From Marinococcus sp. PL1-022 (GTDB lineage: Bacteria; Bacillota; Bacilli; Bacillales; Marinococcaceae), in NCBI RefSeq assembly GCF_033845285.1, contig NZ_JAWXCX010000001.1, forward strand, positions 697,495-761,494: a stretch of DNA of 64,000 nucleotides, read 5' to 3'. Shown here in pieces: positions 26,788 to 39,093 of the stretch. Both the position numbers and the translations under genes were made by a program. Under the pieces are notes generated by a model. The model searched no databases, was not told the DNA's origin, and saw nothing but the letters and a program-made list of their open reading frames with translations. Every line of letters starts with the position of its first letter. Position 1 is the first letter of the stretch.

Positions 26788-27693
26788 GTGGCGGAACAAT
26801 GGATATTTATGGACGGAGAGTTCGTCAAAAAGGAAGATGCCAAAATCTCCGTATATGATCATGGTTTTTTATACGGTGACGGTGTTTTTGAAGGCATTCG
26901 CGTATATAACGGAAATATTTACAAACTGGATGAACACCTCTTGCGTTTATATCACTCTGCAAAATCGATTATGCTTGATATCCCTCAATCGAAGGAAGAT
27001 ATGACGGAAATTATCAGGCAGACACTGCAGAAAAATAAACTCGAAGATGCTTATATCCGGCTTGTTGTTTCAAGGGGTGTAGGGAATCTTGGCCTGGATC
27101 CGGCATCGTGTGCAAACCCTTCTATTATAGTTATAGCAGAGGAGCTGGCAATCTATCCAAAGGAATTTTACGAGCATGGCCTCGAAATTGTGACAGTTGC
27201 TACCCGGCGGAACCGGCCGGATGTATTAAGCCCAAAAGTGAAATCATTAAATTATTTGAATAATATACTGGTGAAGATGGAAGCAAGCCTTGCAGGGGTC
27301 AGCGAAGCGTTAATGCTTAACGATCAGGGCTATGTGGCCGAAGGCTCCGCAGACAATATCTTTATTATTAGAAACGGTGTGCTGATGACACCGCCGGGTT
27401 ACATTGGGGCTTTAGAGGGCATCACCCGGCAGGCGATTCTGGAAATGGCTGAGGATATGGGGTATGACGTGCGCGAAGAAGCGTTTACGAGACATGATGT
27501 CTATACTGCAGAAGAAGTGTTTCTGACCGGAACAGCTGCAGAAGTCATTGCTGTGGTAAAGGTAGATGGAAGAGTGATCGGCGATGGCCAGCCGGGAGAA
27601 GAGACAAACCGGCTTTTGCGCGCTTTCAGACAAAAGGTTGTGGAAGACGGAGTAAAAGTTTATTCAGACAATTCACGCATAGAGATTGGCTAA
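26788..27693 (+). CDS. ilvE: Branched-chain amino acid aminotransferase (class IV)
   Basis: 301 residues, the short IlvE type rather than the ~360-residue YbgE/YwaA form of B. subtilis. Signatures: YDHGFLYGDGVFEGIR near 23-38, the PLP lysine in PKVKSLNYLNNI near 150-160, GYVAEGSADNIF near 187 and FLTGTAAEVIAV near 250. It transfers the amino group from glutamate to the valine, leucine and isoleucine keto acids. GTG 26788 is chosen because AGAGGTGA lies just upstream; GTG 26779 overlaps that site. It has its own promoter ahead of the T-box-controlled operon. Confidence 0.93.
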   Translation: MAEQWIFMDGEFVKKEDAKISVYDHGFLYGDGVFEGIRVYNGNIYKLDEHLLRLYHSAKSIMLDIPQSKEDMTEIIRQTLQKNKLEDAYIRLVVSRGVGNLGLDPASCANPSIIVIAEELAIYPKEFYEHGLEIVTVATRRNRPDVLSPKVKSLNYLNNILVKMEASLAGVSEALMLNDQGYVAEGSADNIFIIRNGVLMTPPGYIGALEGITRQAILEMAEDMGYDVREEAFTRHDVYTAEEVFLTGTAAEVIAVVKVDGRVIGDGQPGEETNRLLRAFRQKVVEDGVKVYSDNSRIEIG

Positions 27694-27714
27694 TTGCCTG
27701 ATTACATGTACAAT
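27686..27714 (+). promoter_or_regulatory. Promoter of the ilvBHC-leuABCD operon
   Basis: TTGGCT, 17 bases, TACAAT, overlapping the ilvE stop codon and preceding the T-box leader by about ten bases. Confidence 0.65.
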
Positions 27715-27721
27715 ATAATTA

Positions 27722-28028
27722 AATAGTATTGATAAATCGACGACAGGGACCAGTAAATAACAGATTTTCCTTCACAGAGAGCTGCCGCAGCTGAAAGAGC
27801 AGCAGGAAATCGTATTGAACTCCCCCTTGAGAGCCTCCCTGAACCCAAGTAAGGAAGGCCGGATGCCTACACGGCCTCCGTTATGGCAAACCGAACCGCA
27901 AAAACGGTTCTTAAGGCAATAAGTGCGAGCTTATTGTAAAAAAGGGTGGTACCGTGAAAAGCAGACGTCTTTTCGCCCCTTTAGAGCAGCAGCAGCTGTC
28001 TATTGGAGGTGAAAGGGCGTTTTTTATT
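27722..28028 (+). promoter_or_regulatory. T-box riboswitch, tRNA-Leu sensing (ilv-leu leader)
   Basis: The AGTA motif of stem I is in GGGACCAGTAAAT; the upper stem pairs GATTTTCC with GGAAATC. The specifier loop then reads GAACTC, giving CTC (Leu) at 27820-27822, the same codon class known for the B. subtilis ilv-leu leader. The T-box core AGGGTGGTACCGTG is at 27943-27956. The terminator (CGCCC...GGGCG then TTTTTT) spans 27974-28027. Low charged tRNA-Leu should allow read-through into ilvB. Confidence 0.93.
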
Positions 28029-28117
28029 ATCCGGAGAAGTCCTTTTTAAAGGTGGCGGCATGGCATTGACGCAGGCATGGAGAAAAAAGTGATTTGAGTA
28101 TAAAAGGAGGAGCGAGT

Positions 28118-29845
28118 ATGAACACAAGAGTGAGAGAAGTAAAAGGGCGTGAATTGAAAGACGAAAACCAGGAAATGAGTGGCTCAAGCATGCTGATCCA
28201 GGCTTTGGCCCGGGAAAATGTAGATACCATTTTCGGCTATCCCGGCGGAGCTATTCTTCCAACGTATGATGAAATCTACCGTACCGGTATCCGCCATATC
28301 CTCTCCCGGCATGAGCAGGGCGCTATTCATGCAGCAGAGGGGTACGCAAGAGTTTCAGGGAAGCCCGGTGTGTGTGTAGTAACATCAGGCCCTGGAGCTA
28401 CAAATGTGGTAACCGGCATTGCCGACGCCATGATTGACTCTCTTCCTCTTGTGGTTGTGACTGGCCAGGTAGCAACATCGGTAATCGGTACGGATGCTTT
28501 CCAGGAAGCGGATATTCTGGGTATCACGATGCCGATCACAAAGCACAATTTTCAGGCGCGGTCGGTGGAAGACCTTCCGCGAATCATCCGGGAAGCATTC
28601 CATATTGCCACTACCGGACGTCCGGGACCGGTCGTAATTGACCTTCCTAAAGACGTATCCATTGCCTCCGGAATGTTTCATTACGATGATGAGCCGAACC
28701 TTCCCGGATATCAGCCGACATATACGCCAAACAAGCTTCAGATCCGCAAGCTTGCTGAAGCGGTAACGAAAGCGAAGCGCCCGGTTATTCTGTCAGGAGC
28801 AGGCATTCTGCATGCCGGCGCTTCTCCGGAACTGCTTGAATTTGTCGAACAGCAGCAGATCCCGGTTGCCTCTACACTTCTTGGGCTTGGCGGGTTTCCC
28901 GGCACTCATGAACTGGCACTCGGCATGGCGGGTATGCATGGGACGTACGCAGCCAATATGGCCCTCCATGAAGCCGACCTGCTTATCAATATAGGCGCCC
29001 GCTTCGACGACCGTGTCACCGGTAATTTGGAACACTTTGCCCCGCAGGCAACAGTTGCCCATATTGACGTTGATCCGGCAGAAATAGGTAAAATCATTGA
29101 AACGCATATTCCGGTTGTGGGAGACGCCAAAGAAGCATTGCGCCTGTTAAACGAAGTGAATCCGAAGCCGGGCGAAAGCGTGCGCTGGAGAATGAAAGTG
29201 GACGAATGGCAGCAGGAGTTTCCGCTCTGGTACAAGGAAGGCTCTGAGTATATTAAACCGCAGAAGCTTACAGAGCTTGTTTACGAAAAAACCAACGGTG
29301 AAGCAATTATCACGACAGATGTCGGTCAGCACCAAATGTGGGCTGCCCAGTACTACAAATTCGATCATCCGAACGCCTGGGTGACAAGCGGCGGTCTCGG
29401 AACGATGGGCTTTGGTTTTCCGGCTGCTATCGGTGCCCAGTTTGCCGAACCGGATCGTCAGGTAGTGGCTATTCTTGGAGATGCCGGCTTCCAGATGACA
29501 ATGCAGGAGCTTTCCATTCTGCAGGAGCTGAATCTTCCGGTAAAGGTGCTTCTGGTCAACAACGCATCGCTCGGTATGGTCCGCCAGTGGCAGCAGCTTT
29601 TCTATGAAGAGCGGTATTCCAACTCCCTGTTTCCAATCCAGCCGGATTTCGTGAAGATGGCGGAAGCGTATGATATTAAAGGATATAAAATTACCGACGA
29701 AAATGAAGTGGCAGGAGTGCTTGAAGAAGCATTCAACTACAACGGCCCGGTGCTTATTGACTGCAGAGTACACGAAGAAGAAAACGTGTATCCGATGATC
29801 GCTCCCGGACAGGGGCACCATCAAATGGAAGGAGTGAAACCATGA
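28118..29845 (+). CDS. ilvB: Acetolactate synthase large subunit
   Basis: 575 residues. N-terminal pyrimidine-binding domain with [13 protein letters not shown] and the catalytic glutamate in [15 protein letters not shown] near 58; central FAD-binding domain; C-terminal diphosphate-binding domain with the thiamine motif [12 protein letters not shown] through [10 protein letters not shown] near 450-480. It condenses pyruvate (or pyruvate plus 2-oxobutyrate) as the first common step to valine, leucine and isoleucine. ATG 28118 follows AAAGGAGGAGCG. Its stop overlaps the ilvH start (ATGA). Confidence 0.97.
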   Translation: MNTRVREVKGRELKDENQEMSGSSMLIQALARENVDTIFGYPGGAILPTYDEIYRTGIRHILSRHEQGAIHAAEGYARVSGKPGVCVVTSGPGATNVVTGIADAMIDSLPLVVVTGQVATSVIGTDAFQEADILGITMPITKHNFQARSVEDLPRIIREAFHIATTGRPGPVVIDLPKDVSIASGMFHYDDEPNLPGYQPTYTPNKLQIRKLAEAVTKAKRPVILSGAGILHAGASPELLEFVEQQQIPVASTLLGLGGFPGTHELALGMAGMHGTYAANMALHEADLLINIGARFDDRVTGNLEHFAPQATVAHIDVDPAEIGKIIETHIPVVGDAKEALRLLNEVNPKPGESVRWRMKVDEWQQEFPLWYKEGSEYIKPQKLTELVYEKTNGEAIITTDVGQHQMWAAQYYKFDHPNAWVTSGGLGTMGFGFPAAIGAQFAEPDRQVVAILGDAGFQMTMQELSILQELNLPVKVLLVNNASLGMVRQWQQLFYEERYSNSLFPIQPDFVKMAEAYDIKGYKITDENEVAGVLEEAFNYNGPVLIDCRVHEEENVYPMIAPGQGHHQMEGVKP

Positions 29846-30360
29846 GGCGGACCATTACAGCGACAGTAAACAACACAACAGGAGTGATGAACCGCATTAC
29901 CGGTCTCTTTGCCCGCCGTCATTTCAATATCGAAAGCATCACAGTCGGAATGACGGAAAACCCGGAAGTGTCTAGAATGACATTTGTGGTCAATGTGAGC
30001 GACCAGCGGGGGCTCGACCAGGTCATCAAGCAGCTGAATAAGCAGGTGGATGTATTAAAAGTCCGTGATATTACCGATGAAGCGATTGTAGCCAGAGAGC
30101 TTGCGATGATTAAAGTCATGACAGGCTCCGGCCAGCGTGGAGAAATATCGGATTTAATTGCACCGTTCCGGGCTACAGTTATCGATGTGGGCAGAGAGAG
30201 TGTCACGATTCAAGTGACCGGAGACACACCAAAGGTGGAAGCACTCATCGATCTGTTAAGGCCTTACGGCATTAAAGAAATGGCCCGCACGGGTGTAACA
30301 GCCTTTCAACGGGCAACGAAAAAAAGCAGTGATCAAACCAGGTATTCCATTATTAATTAA
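29842..30360 (+). CDS. ilvH: Acetolactate synthase small (regulatory) subunit
   Basis: 172 residues with two ACT-type domains: [20 protein letters not shown] at the start and a second from about residue 80. It binds valine for feedback inhibition and is required for full IlvB activity. The ATG lies in the four-base ATGA overlap with ilvB, so equal synthesis is expected. Length and motifs are normal for the family. Confidence 0.96.
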   Translation: MRRTITATVNNTTGVMNRITGLFARRHFNIESITVGMTENPEVSRMTFVVNVSDQRGLDQVIKQLNKQVDVLKVRDITDEAIVARELAMIKVMTGSGQRGEISDLIAPFRATVIDVGRESVTIQVTGDTPKVEALIDLLRPYGIKEMARTGVTAFQRATKKSSDQTRYSIIN

Positions 30361-30363
30361 TGA

Positions 30364-31395
<1,032 letters not shown>

Positions 31396-31399
31396 TGCT

Positions 31400-32953
31400 G
31401 TGAAAAACATTAACGTTTTCGATACGACGCTTCGAGATGGAGAGCAGACGCCGGGCGTCAACCTGAACTTTGAAGAAAAGCTTCAAATTGCGAAACAGCT
31501 CGAACGTCTGGGTGTTGATATTATTGAAGCGGGGTTTCCAGCCGCTTCTAAAGGCGATCTTCGTTCTGTGAAGGAAATTGCGGATACTGTCAAAAACAGT
31601 TCAGTAACCGGGCTGTCCCGCGCCCTGACTTCTGATATCGATGCCTGCTGGGAAGCGTTAAAGGGAGGGGCAGAGCCAAGAATCCACGTATTTTTGGCCA
31701 CGTCCCCGATCCATCGTGAGCATAAGCTCCACATGACTCAGGAACAGGTGATTGAGACAGCAGTTAAAGCGGTACGCTATGCAAAAGAGCGTTTTTCCAA
31801 GGTCCAGTTTTCAGCAGAGGACGCCTGCCGGACAGAGCTTCCATTTCTGGCGGAAGTGGTCGAAGCAGTCATTGACGCCGGAGCAGATGTAGTAAACCTG
31901 CCGGACACGGTCGGATTTATCATGCCGGAGGAGATCCGCAGCATGTTCCGCTATATTAAAAACGAAGTGCCAAACGCAGATAAAGCTGTACTGTCGGCTC
32001 ACTGTCATGACGATCTCGGCATGGCGACTGCCAATTCTCTGGCCGCTGTCGAAGGTGGCGCGGAGCAGGTGGAATGTACAATTAACGCTGTCGGGGAACG
32101 TGCCGGTAATGCTTCTTTGGAAGAAATTGCTGTAGCTCTTCATATCCGGAATGATTTTTACGGTAAATCCACTAACATTACGCTGAACGAAATTAAACGG
32201 ACAAGCAGTCTTGTCAGTTCACTCATGGGTATGCAGGTGCCAAACAATAAAGCCGTGGTCGGCGACAACGCATTTGCCCATGAATCCGGTATTCATCAGG
32301 ATGGCGTACTGAAAGAAACATCCACGTATGAAATTATTACGCCGGAGCTCGTCGGTGTAGAAGCGAACCGGATGGTACTTGGTAAGCTTTCCGGACGTCA
32401 TGCCTTTAAAGAAAAGATTATTTCTCTCGGCTATAACGCGACCGAAGAAGAGATCAATAAAGTGTTCAAATCCTTTAAAGAACTCGCAGATAAGAAAAAA
32501 GAAATTACAAATGAAGATATTTTTGCATTAATGGCCGATGAAAAAGCCGGTGATGCAATGAAGTATTATTCTCTTGAAACACTGCAGGTGACGTACGGGA
32601 CGTCAAATATTCCGACGGCTACGGTTACAGTGCTGGACCAGGCAGGAGAGCGTATTGAAAACGCGGGTACTGGTTCTGGAAGCGTGGAGGCCCTTTACAA
32701 CACGCTTGAAAAAATTGTAGGGGAAGGCTTCACGCTCCAGGATTACCGTATCCAGTCCACTACCGGCGGCCGTGATGCGCTGGCAGAAGTATTCGTGCGG
32801 CTGGCATTTGAGGAAACGGAATCCAGTGGACGCGGAACGGATAACGACGTACTTGAAGCTTCCGCAAAAGCTTATATTAACGCCGTGAACCGTGTGTTAA
32901 ACCAGCGTCGTGCAGAAAACCAGCCTAAAGTAGCAAATATATCCACGCCATAA
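31400..32953 (+). CDS. leuA: 2-isopropylmalate synthase
   Basis: 517 residues. [13 protein letters not shown] near residue 8 provides metal and substrate ligands, HCHDDLGMA near 200 the metal-binding histidines, and the C-terminal 130 residues the leucine-sensing LeuA dimer domain. It condenses acetyl-CoA with 2-oxoisovalerate, committing carbon to leucine. Start is GTG 31400 with AAGGGAG nine bases upstream; the open frame reaches further back but overlaps the ilvC end. Confidence 0.97.
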   Translation: MKNINVFDTTLRDGEQTPGVNLNFEEKLQIAKQLERLGVDIIEAGFPAASKGDLRSVKEIADTVKNSSVTGLSRALTSDIDACWEALKGGAEPRIHVFLATSPIHREHKLHMTQEQVIETAVKAVRYAKERFSKVQFSAEDACRTELPFLAEVVEAVIDAGADVVNLPDTVGFIMPEEIRSMFRYIKNEVPNADKAVLSAHCHDDLGMATANSLAAVEGGAEQVECTINAVGERAGNASLEEIAVALHIRNDFYGKSTNITLNEIKRTSSLVSSLMGMQVPNNKAVVGDNAFAHESGIHQDGVLKETSTYEIITPELVGVEANRMVLGKLSGRHAFKEKIISLGYNATEEEINKVFKSFKELADKKKEITNEDIFALMADEKAGDAMKYYSLETLQVTYGTSNIPTATVTVLDQAGERIENAGTGSGSVEALYNTLEKIVGEGFTLQDYRIQSTTGGRDALAEVFVRLAFEETESSGRGTDNDVLEASAKAYINAVNRVLNQRRAENQPKVANISTP

Positions 32954-32990
32954 AATAATTACTGAAGCAGCGGACAAGGGAGAGATCGAA

Positions 32991-34082
32991 ATGGAAAAAA
33001 AGATTGCGATCCTGCCCGGTGACGGTATCGGACGGGAAGTAGTAGAGGCAGCAGTACAGGTGCTCAAGCAGATTGAAACATCGTTTAACCATTCATTTAC
33101 ATTTGAATATGCAGATATTGGCGGAGGAGCAGTGGATGATTACGGTGATCCGCTCCCTGCTCATACGCTCGATATTTGTAAAAAAAGCGACGCCATTCTG
33201 CTTGGTGCAGTCGGAGGCCCGGCGTGGGACCACCTTCCGGGAGAAAAGCGCCCGGAAAAAGGACTGCTGCGCATTCGCAAAGAGTTAGGACTGTTTGCCA
33301 ATCTGCGCCCGGTCCGCAGTTTCAAAAGCTTGCTGCACAGTTCACCCCTGCGTGAAGAAGTGATTGACGGAGTCGATGTAATGATTGTCCGGGAATTAAC
33401 CGGAGGGCTTTATTTCGGGGAGCCAAGAGAACGACGGATAATCGACGGCGAAGAAGCAGCGGTGGACACCTTGGTTTATAAAAAATCAGAAATCCGGAGA
33501 ATTGTTCAGCAGGCCTTTGAAATTGCCCGTTTACGCACGCGAAAAGTAATATCAGTCGATAAAGCGAATGTTCTTGAATCCAGCCGCCTGTGGCGGGAAA
33601 CAGCTGAAGAAGCAGCCAAAGACTACCCGGATGTGGAGCTTGAGCATATGCTCGTGGATAACGCGGCCATGCAGATTATGTATGATCCGAAAAAGCTCGA
33701 CGTCATCGTTACGGAAAATATGTTCGGGGATATTTTAAGCGATGAAGCATCGATGCTGACAGGATCGCTCGGTATGCTGCCATCTGCAAGTATGGGCAGT
33801 GAAAAGCCTGCTTTGTATGAGCCGGTCCACGGATCGGCCCCTGACATCGCCGGACAGGGGACAGCGAATCCTCTGGCCACGATCGCTTCGAGTGCAATGA
33901 TGCTGAAATATTCCTTTGAGCTCCAGCGGGAATCAGATGCAGTGGAGGAAGCGATTGAGCAGGTCCTCTTAGAGGGACTGCTTCCGGCAGACTTAAGCAG
34001 GGATAAAACATCTGCGGCCTCAACAGAAGAAGTTACAAAAGCCGTATGCAGTCACATTGCACGACTGGCAGGAAAATATTAA
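32991..34082 (+). CDS. leuB: 3-isopropylmalate dehydrogenase
   Basis: 363 residues. [12 protein letters not shown] at the start, [11 protein letters not shown] near 72, [10 protein letters not shown] near 138, the metal-binding [14 protein letters not shown] near 240 and [13 protein letters not shown] near 275 identify the NAD-dependent decarboxylating dehydrogenase. It forms 4-methyl-2-oxopentanoate. ATG 32991 follows AGGGAGAGATCG. leuC begins 15 bases after the stop. Confidence 0.97.
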   Translation: MEKKIAILPGDGIGREVVEAAVQVLKQIETSFNHSFTFEYADIGGGAVDDYGDPLPAHTLDICKKSDAILLGAVGGPAWDHLPGEKRPEKGLLRIRKELGLFANLRPVRSFKSLLHSSPLREEVIDGVDVMIVRELTGGLYFGEPRERRIIDGEEAAVDTLVYKKSEIRRIVQQAFEIARLRTRKVISVDKANVLESSRLWRETAEEAAKDYPDVELEHMLVDNAAMQIMYDPKKLDVIVTENMFGDILSDEASMLTGSLGMLPSASMGSEKPALYEPVHGSAPDIAGQGTANPLATIASSAMMLKYSFELQRESDAVEEAIEQVLLEGLLPADLSRDKTSAASTEEVTKAVCSHIARLAGKY

Positions 34083-34096
34083 AAGGAGGAAGTTCC

Positions 34097-35512
34097 ATGA
34101 AGCCGAGAACAATCATTGATAAGATTTGGAATGAACACGCTGTTCGTGCCGAAACAGGCAAACCGAATTTAATGTATGTTGATCTTCATATGGTCCACGA
34201 AGTCACGTCCCCGCAGGCATTTGAAGGCCTTCGGCTGAGCGGGCGTCCAGTGAGGCGCCCGGACCTGACCTTTGCGACAATGGACCATAACGTACCAACG
34301 CTGAACCGGGAGTCTATTACCGATGCCATATCGAAAAAACAGATTGATACGCTGTTTGACAACTGCAAGGAATTTGGAGTGGAGCTTGCTGACATTCACA
34401 GTCCGAACAATGGTATTGTCCACATTATCGGCCCGGAGCTCGGGCTGACCCAGCCGGGGAAAACGATCGTGTGCGGCGACAGCCATACGTCCACCCACGG
34501 AGCTTTTGGTGCCCTTGCCTTTGGTATCGGTACAAGTGAAGTGGAACACGTTCTTGCCACCCAGACGCTTTGGCAGTCTCCTCCAAAAACGATGGAGGTG
34601 CATGTGGATGGAAGACTGGGCACCGGAGTTACAGCCAAGGACATTATTTTGTCGATCATCGCTAAATTCGGCGTTGATTTTGGCAGCGGCTATGTACTGG
34701 AATATACCGGTGAGGCAATTCGCGGTCTGACGATGGAAGAGCGGATGACAATTTGTAACATGTCTATCGAAGCCGGAGCACGTGCCGGCCTGATCAGTCC
34801 GGATCAGGTGACGTTCGATTACTTGAAAGACCGCCGGTTTGTACCGGAGGGTGCAGAATTTGATGAAAAAGTCGAACAGTGGCGTCAGCTTGCTACAGAT
34901 GATGGGGCCGAATATGACGAACACGTAGTGATCCCCGCAGACGAAATCGAACCGATGGTAACGTGGGGAACCAACCCGTCCCAGGGTGTAGGTATTCACG
35001 GTACAGTTCCTTATCCGGAAGACGGGAAAAGTGCTACGGAGAAAAAAGTGATCAAAACATCGCTTGATTACATGGCTCTGGAGCCGGGCACGAAAATCAC
35101 AGATATTCATGTGCAGCATGTGTTTCTTGGCTCCTGTACCAACGCGCGTATCGGGGACCTTCGTGAAGCTGCTAAAATTATCCGCGGCAACAAAGTAGCG
35201 GAAGGGATCCGCGCGATGGTCGTGCCGGGCTCCCAGCAGGTAAAAATGCAGGCAGAGGAAGAAGGACTCGACCAGGTATTTAAGGAAGCTGGATTTGAGT
35301 GGAGGGACTCCGGGTGCAGCATGTGCCTCGGCATGAATCCTGATTTTGTACCTGAGGGAGAGCGCTGTGCCTCCACGTCCAACAGAAACTTTGAAGGCCG
35401 GCAGGGAAAAGGTGCAAGAACGCACCTGGTCAGTCCGGCTATGGCAGCAGGGGCTGCTATTTACGGACACTTTGTAGATGTACGAAAATTGGATCAGACA
35501 GTTTCTTCATAA
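34097..35512 (+). CDS. leuC: 3-isopropylmalate dehydratase large subunit
   Basis: 471 residues, aconitase superfamily. The [4Fe-4S] cysteines are in [12 protein letters not shown] near 347 and [13 protein letters not shown] near 408. TMDHNVPT and [19 protein letters not shown] are further signatures. With LeuD it isomerises 2- to 3-isopropylmalate. ATG 34097 follows AAAGGAGGAAG; an upstream in-frame extension of 17 codons overlaps leuB and is not used. Confidence 0.97.
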   Translation: MKPRTIIDKIWNEHAVRAETGKPNLMYVDLHMVHEVTSPQAFEGLRLSGRPVRRPDLTFATMDHNVPTLNRESITDAISKKQIDTLFDNCKEFGVELADIHSPNNGIVHIIGPELGLTQPGKTIVCGDSHTSTHGAFGALAFGIGTSEVEHVLATQTLWQSPPKTMEVHVDGRLGTGVTAKDIILSIIAKFGVDFGSGYVLEYTGEAIRGLTMEERMTICNMSIEAGARAGLISPDQVTFDYLKDRRFVPEGAEFDEKVEQWRQLATDDGAEYDEHVVIPADEIEPMVTWGTNPSQGVGIHGTVPYPEDGKSATEKKVIKTSLDYMALEPGTKITDIHVQHVFLGSCTNARIGDLREAAKIIRGNKVAEGIRAMVVPGSQQVKMQAEEEGLDQVFKEAGFEWRDSGCSMCLGMNPDFVPEGERCASTSNRNFEGRQGKGARTHLVSPAMAAGAAIYGHFVDVRKLDQTVSS

Positions 35513-35524
35513 GGAGGTGGCAGC

Positions 35525-36115
35525 ATGGAAGCACTCACAGTGCACGAAGGAAATACGGCAGTACTTGAACGGGCAAACGTGGACACAGACCAAATTATCC
35601 CGAAACAGTTTTTAAAACGCGTTGAACGTACCGGGTTCGGCCAGTTTTTATTTTTTGACTGGCGCTTCAAGTCGAATGGGGAAGAAGATCCTTCCTTTGA
35701 GCTGAATTATCCATCAGCAGCCAATGCTTCAATTTTGATTGCCGACCATAATTTTGGTTCAGGCTCTTCAAGGGAACACGCCCCATGGGCATTGCAGGAC
35801 TACGGGTTTCGCGTTATTATTGCTCCCAGTTATTCGGATATTTTTTACAATAACTGCGTCAAAAACGGGATACTGCCGGTACGGCTGCCCGAAGATCAGG
35901 TTTATGAACTGATGAAGAATGGGAATGTTAAAGAATACCACTTGACAGTAGATTTACAAAATCAGCAAATCTCTGATAAAGATGCGGATTTCGAGGCAAC
36001 ATTTGAGATAGATCCCTATTGGAAGGAAATGCTGTTAAACGGATGGGATGAAATTAGTATTACGCTTCAATATGAAAAAGATATCGAAGCGTATGAAAAA
36101 CGGGTCAAAGTTTAA
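35525..36115 (+). CDS. leuD: 3-isopropylmalate dehydratase small subunit
   Basis: 196 residues. NVDTDQIIPKQFLKR near 19-33 and the swivelling-domain loop GSGSSREHAPWAL near 77-89 are diagnostic. It completes the LeuC active site. ATG 35525 follows AAGGAGGTGGCAGC, 12 bases after leuC. It is the last gene of the ilv-leu operon, with a terminator directly behind. Confidence 0.97.
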   Translation: MEALTVHEGNTAVLERANVDTDQIIPKQFLKRVERTGFGQFLFFDWRFKSNGEEDPSFELNYPSAANASILIADHNFGSGSSREHAPWALQDYGFRVIIAPSYSDIFYNNCVKNGILPVRLPEDQVYELMKNGNVKEYHLTVDLQNQQISDKDADFEATFEIDPYWKEMLLNGWDEISITLQYEKDIEAYEKRVKV

Positions 36116-36118
36116 CGG

Positions 36119-36152
36119 GGAAGGCGGCCCAAAGCGGCCGTCTTCATTTTTA
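36119..36152 (+). terminator. ilv-leu operon terminator
   Basis: GAAGgCGGCC pairs with GGCCGtCTTC (one mismatch) around CAAAGC, then CATTTTTA. Confidence 0.8.
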
Positions 36153-36264
36153 CATTAAGCTGTACTGAACGCAGTTATTCATACATACATATACTATTTG
36201 ATCTGCCCATACAAAAAATTTACGATCTACTGGCATAGCGGATTTTTACAGAAGGAGGCACCAG

Positions 36265-37284
36265 ATGGATAAAAGGCCGAATCAGAAGGTTGTTTCTTTC
36301 CCTGGAGCAGCCGGAAAATTGGTGAAGCAGGGGCTCGAACAGCTGAAGGCTGGTGAAAAGGAGCAGGCCGTAGACGTGTTTCGCCAGGCGCTGATGCATG
36401 AGAGCCGAAATCCTGACGCTTCCTATGGTCTTCTTTTAGCTTACGCGGAAGCAGGATATCTGCAGGAAGCGGCCGGATGGGCAGAAGAACTGCTTAAAGA
36501 CAATACCAGTGACTTTCTCGAGATTCTCCATGTATACGTACCGGTATTAGCTCAGCTGGGCAGGTATGACCAGGTAATTGAAACGCTGGATGAAGTGCAG
36601 AACACAAAGGAAGTGCCTGGTCATTTGAGAGAGCAGTTTCAGGAATTGTATGCTCTTGCTGATGGCATGACGCATATGCAAGTGGAAACGGAAGAATACA
36701 ATACAATGCCTGAAGAACGCTCTTCGCTGCCGGTGGAATGGGAAATGGTGCTTCAAATGGGAACTGAGGACCAGAAGCTGCATGTGTTAAATGTGCTTCG
36801 AAAAGAAGGACCGGAAAAATGGATGCCTGCAATAAGGGAGCTGCTGGCCCGGCAGGAAACATCGCCACTAATGAAAAGCTTCCTTCTTCTGCTTCTGAAG
36901 GACTGGCAGATCGAAGACGCTGTCTGGGTGCAGAAGCTGGGCAGGAAAGGGGAGTTCGCCCCGTCCACGCTTCCGGCTTTGGAAGAGAGCAGCTCGTATA
37001 CAGAGTCCTCGTTTCTGCTCGACCGTTCGCTCGGGGATAAAGATCCAGTGCTGCTTCAGCATGCGAAAGAGCTGCTGCAGCAGCTGCTGTTGTATTACTA
37101 TCCTTTTCCTCCTTCGGTACAGATTGAAGTGCTGGCAGCTGTGCTGCACTTTGAGACGTTCCGGCAGTTTGAGCCGCTCCCGGACGAACAGGATATCAGG
37201 GAGTGTTACGGAGTAGCTGAAGCAGGCTTTAGATCGATGCAGGAGGAATACGAAAGAATCCAGGGGTTCATTCAGGAAATCTGA
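36265..37284 (+). CDS. ysoA: Tetratricopeptide-repeat protein (YsoA)
   Basis: 339 residues, predicted all-helical and cytoplasmic. The first 130 residues hold TPR-like repeats: LEQLKAGEKEQAVDVFRQAL, PDASYGLLLAYAEAGYLQEA and the segment around VLAQLGRYDQVIETLDEV. The remainder is a less regular helical region. It corresponds by position (between leuD and tig) and architecture to B. subtilis YsoA, of unknown function. ATG 36265 follows GAAGGAGGCACC. Confidence 0.8.
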   Translation: MDKRPNQKVVSFPGAAGKLVKQGLEQLKAGEKEQAVDVFRQALMHESRNPDASYGLLLAYAEAGYLQEAAGWAEELLKDNTSDFLEILHVYVPVLAQLGRYDQVIETLDEVQNTKEVPGHLREQFQELYALADGMTHMQVETEEYNTMPEERSSLPVEWEMVLQMGTEDQKLHVLNVLRKEGPEKWMPAIRELLARQETSPLMKSFLLLLLKDWQIEDAVWVQKLGRKGEFAPSTLPALEESSSYTESSFLLDRSLGDKDPVLLQHAKELLQQLLLYYYPFPPSVQIEVLAAVLHFETFRQFEPLPDEQDIRECYGVAEAGFRSMQEEYERIQGFIQEI

Positions 37285-37352
37285 AAAGCCCCTATTTGAA
37301 AGTAATGTTTAATCCCTTGTGGGAGTAAGTTTAGCGGAAAATGAATCATTCA

Positions 37353-37380
37353 TTGAAATGGTTTAGTGTTATGTTATAAT
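37353..37380 (+). promoter_or_regulatory. tig promoter
   Basis: TTGAAA, 16 bases, TATAAT, giving a leader of about 40 bases. Confidence 0.65.
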
Positions 37381-37428
37381 AGGGTAGTTGTTTACACGGT
37401 AGAACCTAGTTATTTGGAGGGAATTTGA

Positions 37429-38766
37429 ATGAATGCCAGTTGGGAAAAGAAAGAAGGAAACCAGGGAGTCTTAACCGTAGACGTAGAATCGGAACGGTTT
37501 GACAAAGCTCTGGATCAAGCATTTAATAAAGTGAAAAATGATGTATCTATTCCAGGATTTCGTAAAGGAAAAGTGCCACGGAAGCTTTTCGAAAGCCGTT
37601 TTGGAGTAGAGTCTTTATACCAGGATGCCCTGGATATCCTGCTTCCGGATGTTTATGCCGAAGCAGTGGACGAAGCGGGTATTGAACCAGTGGACCGTCC
37701 GGAAATCGATGTAGAAGAAGTGGAAAAAGGCAAAGACCTGAAATTCACTGCTACAGTCACCGTGAAGCCGGAAGTAGAGCTCGGCGAGATCAAAGGACTC
37801 GAAGTAGAGGAGTTTGACACTTCTGTATCAGAAGAAGAAGTAAACCAGGAGCTTGAAAATCTTCAGGGCAAATACGCAGATCTTGCCGTAGTGGAAGAGG
37901 GCGAAGTCCAGGACGGAGATACCGCTGTACTCGATTTCGAAGGTTTCGTAGATGGAGAAGCTTTTGAAGGCGGCAGTGCGGAAAATCACTCGCTTGAGAT
38001 CGGCTCCAATTCCTTTATTCCAGGATTTGAAGAGCAGGTTGTAGGCATGCAGCCGGGTACAGAAAAAGATATTACGGTTACTTTCCCGGAAGAGTACCAT
38101 GCTGAAAACCTTGCCGGCGAAGAAGCTGTCTTTCATGTCAAGCTTCACGAAATCAAGCGTAAAGAGCTTCCAGAGCTCGACGATGAGTTCGCGAAGGACG
38201 TAGAAGAGCACGAAGCAGAAACACTCGACGAGCTTAAAGCGGCAGTTCGCCATCAGCTTGAACACGACCGTGAGCATGAAAAAGAACATCACGAGCGGGA
38301 CACTGTAGTTGAAGAGGCAGCGGAGAAAGCTTCTGCAGAAATTCCGCAGGCGATGATCAACACAGAATCCGACCGTATGCTTCAGGAATTCAGCCAGCGC
38401 CTTCAGTCCCAGGGTATGACTCTGGAAATGTACCAGCAGGTTACCGGTACGGACGAAGAAGGCATGAAAGAGCAGTTCCAGCCGGAAGCTGAAAAACGTG
38501 TCCGCATGAATCTGACTCTTGAAGCCGTAGCTGAGCAGGAAAACCTTGAAGCAAGTGAAGAAGACGTGGAAAATGAACTTCAAAAAATGGCTGACATGTA
38601 CCAGCGCGATAAAGAAGAAATCCGCAGCCTTATCGAAATGCAGGGCGGCGTGGATATGCTGAAGCAGGATCTTCGTCTGCAGCGCGCTATCGACTATCTT
38701 GTTGAGCACAGCAAAACTGTACCGAAAAAAGAAAAACCAGAAGATGAAGAAGCAGAAAACGAATAA
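37429..38766 (+). CDS. tig: Trigger factor (ribosome-associated chaperone and prolyl isomerase)
   Basis: 445 residues. The N-terminal ribosome-binding domain carries the signature [10 protein letters not shown] near 43-52. An FKBP-type prolyl isomerase domain spans about 150-240 ([19 protein letters not shown] read across its start). The helical C-terminal chaperone domain follows, ending in an acidic tail. The protein binds ribosomal protein L23 at the exit tunnel and shields nascent chains. ATG 37429 follows TTGGAGGGAATT. The overall richness in Asp and Glu would fit a salt-adapted host but is also common in the family. Confidence 0.97.
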   Translation: MNASWEKKEGNQGVLTVDVESERFDKALDQAFNKVKNDVSIPGFRKGKVPRKLFESRFGVESLYQDALDILLPDVYAEAVDEAGIEPVDRPEIDVEEVEKGKDLKFTATVTVKPEVELGEIKGLEVEEFDTSVSEEEVNQELENLQGKYADLAVVEEGEVQDGDTAVLDFEGFVDGEAFEGGSAENHSLEIGSNSFIPGFEEQVVGMQPGTEKDITVTFPEEYHAENLAGEEAVFHVKLHEIKRKELPELDDEFAKDVEEHEAETLDELKAAVRHQLEHDREHEKEHHERDTVVEEAAEKASAEIPQAMINTESDRMLQEFSQRLQSQGMTLEMYQQVTGTDEEGMKEQFQPEAEKRVRMNLTLEAVAEQENLEASEEDVENELQKMADMYQRDKEEIRSLIEMQGGVDMLKQDLRLQRAIDYLVEHSKTVPKKEKPEDEEAENE

Positions 38767-38779
38767 GGCTTAAATGCTT

Positions 38780-38818
38780 AAAAAATCCTGAGGGTGAAGT
38801 ATGCCTTCAGGATTTTTC
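38780..38818 (+). terminator. tig terminator
   Basis: AAAAATCCTGA pairs with TCAGGATTTTT, with an irregular inner part, then CC. Confidence 0.85.
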
Positions 38819-38870
38819 CGCCTGAAACGGGCAAAAATCAGCATACCCCGGCTGCCCATACTAAAGGGTA

Positions 38871-38899
38871 TTGTTTCGATTTCCATAGGAAAGTATGAT
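38871..38899 (+). promoter_or_regulatory. clpX promoter
   Basis: TTGTTT, 17 bases, TATGAT, predicting a leader of about 185 bases. No recognised riboswitch is seen in that leader, and I find no CtsR operator. Confidence 0.5.
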
Positions 38900-39093
38900 A
38901 CAATTCAACTCAAGCGCAATAATTGTGTTATTTAAAAACTTCCTATATAGTAAACGAAGAATTAATATTTGTGTTTAGGCAGAGCAGAGAATATGCCGCT
39001 TTGAGAAAAGTCATCGAAGGGCTTAATCAGACGGATTGATTGTATACATTACGCTGCTTTAAATGTTTCATATTTAGGTGAGGGGTGAACCAG

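Noticed and set aside
34169-35470. 433-codon open frame on the minus strand
   Set aside because: Fully antisense to leuC, which has complete motifs; the antisense product is Cys/His/Arg rich and resembles nothing.
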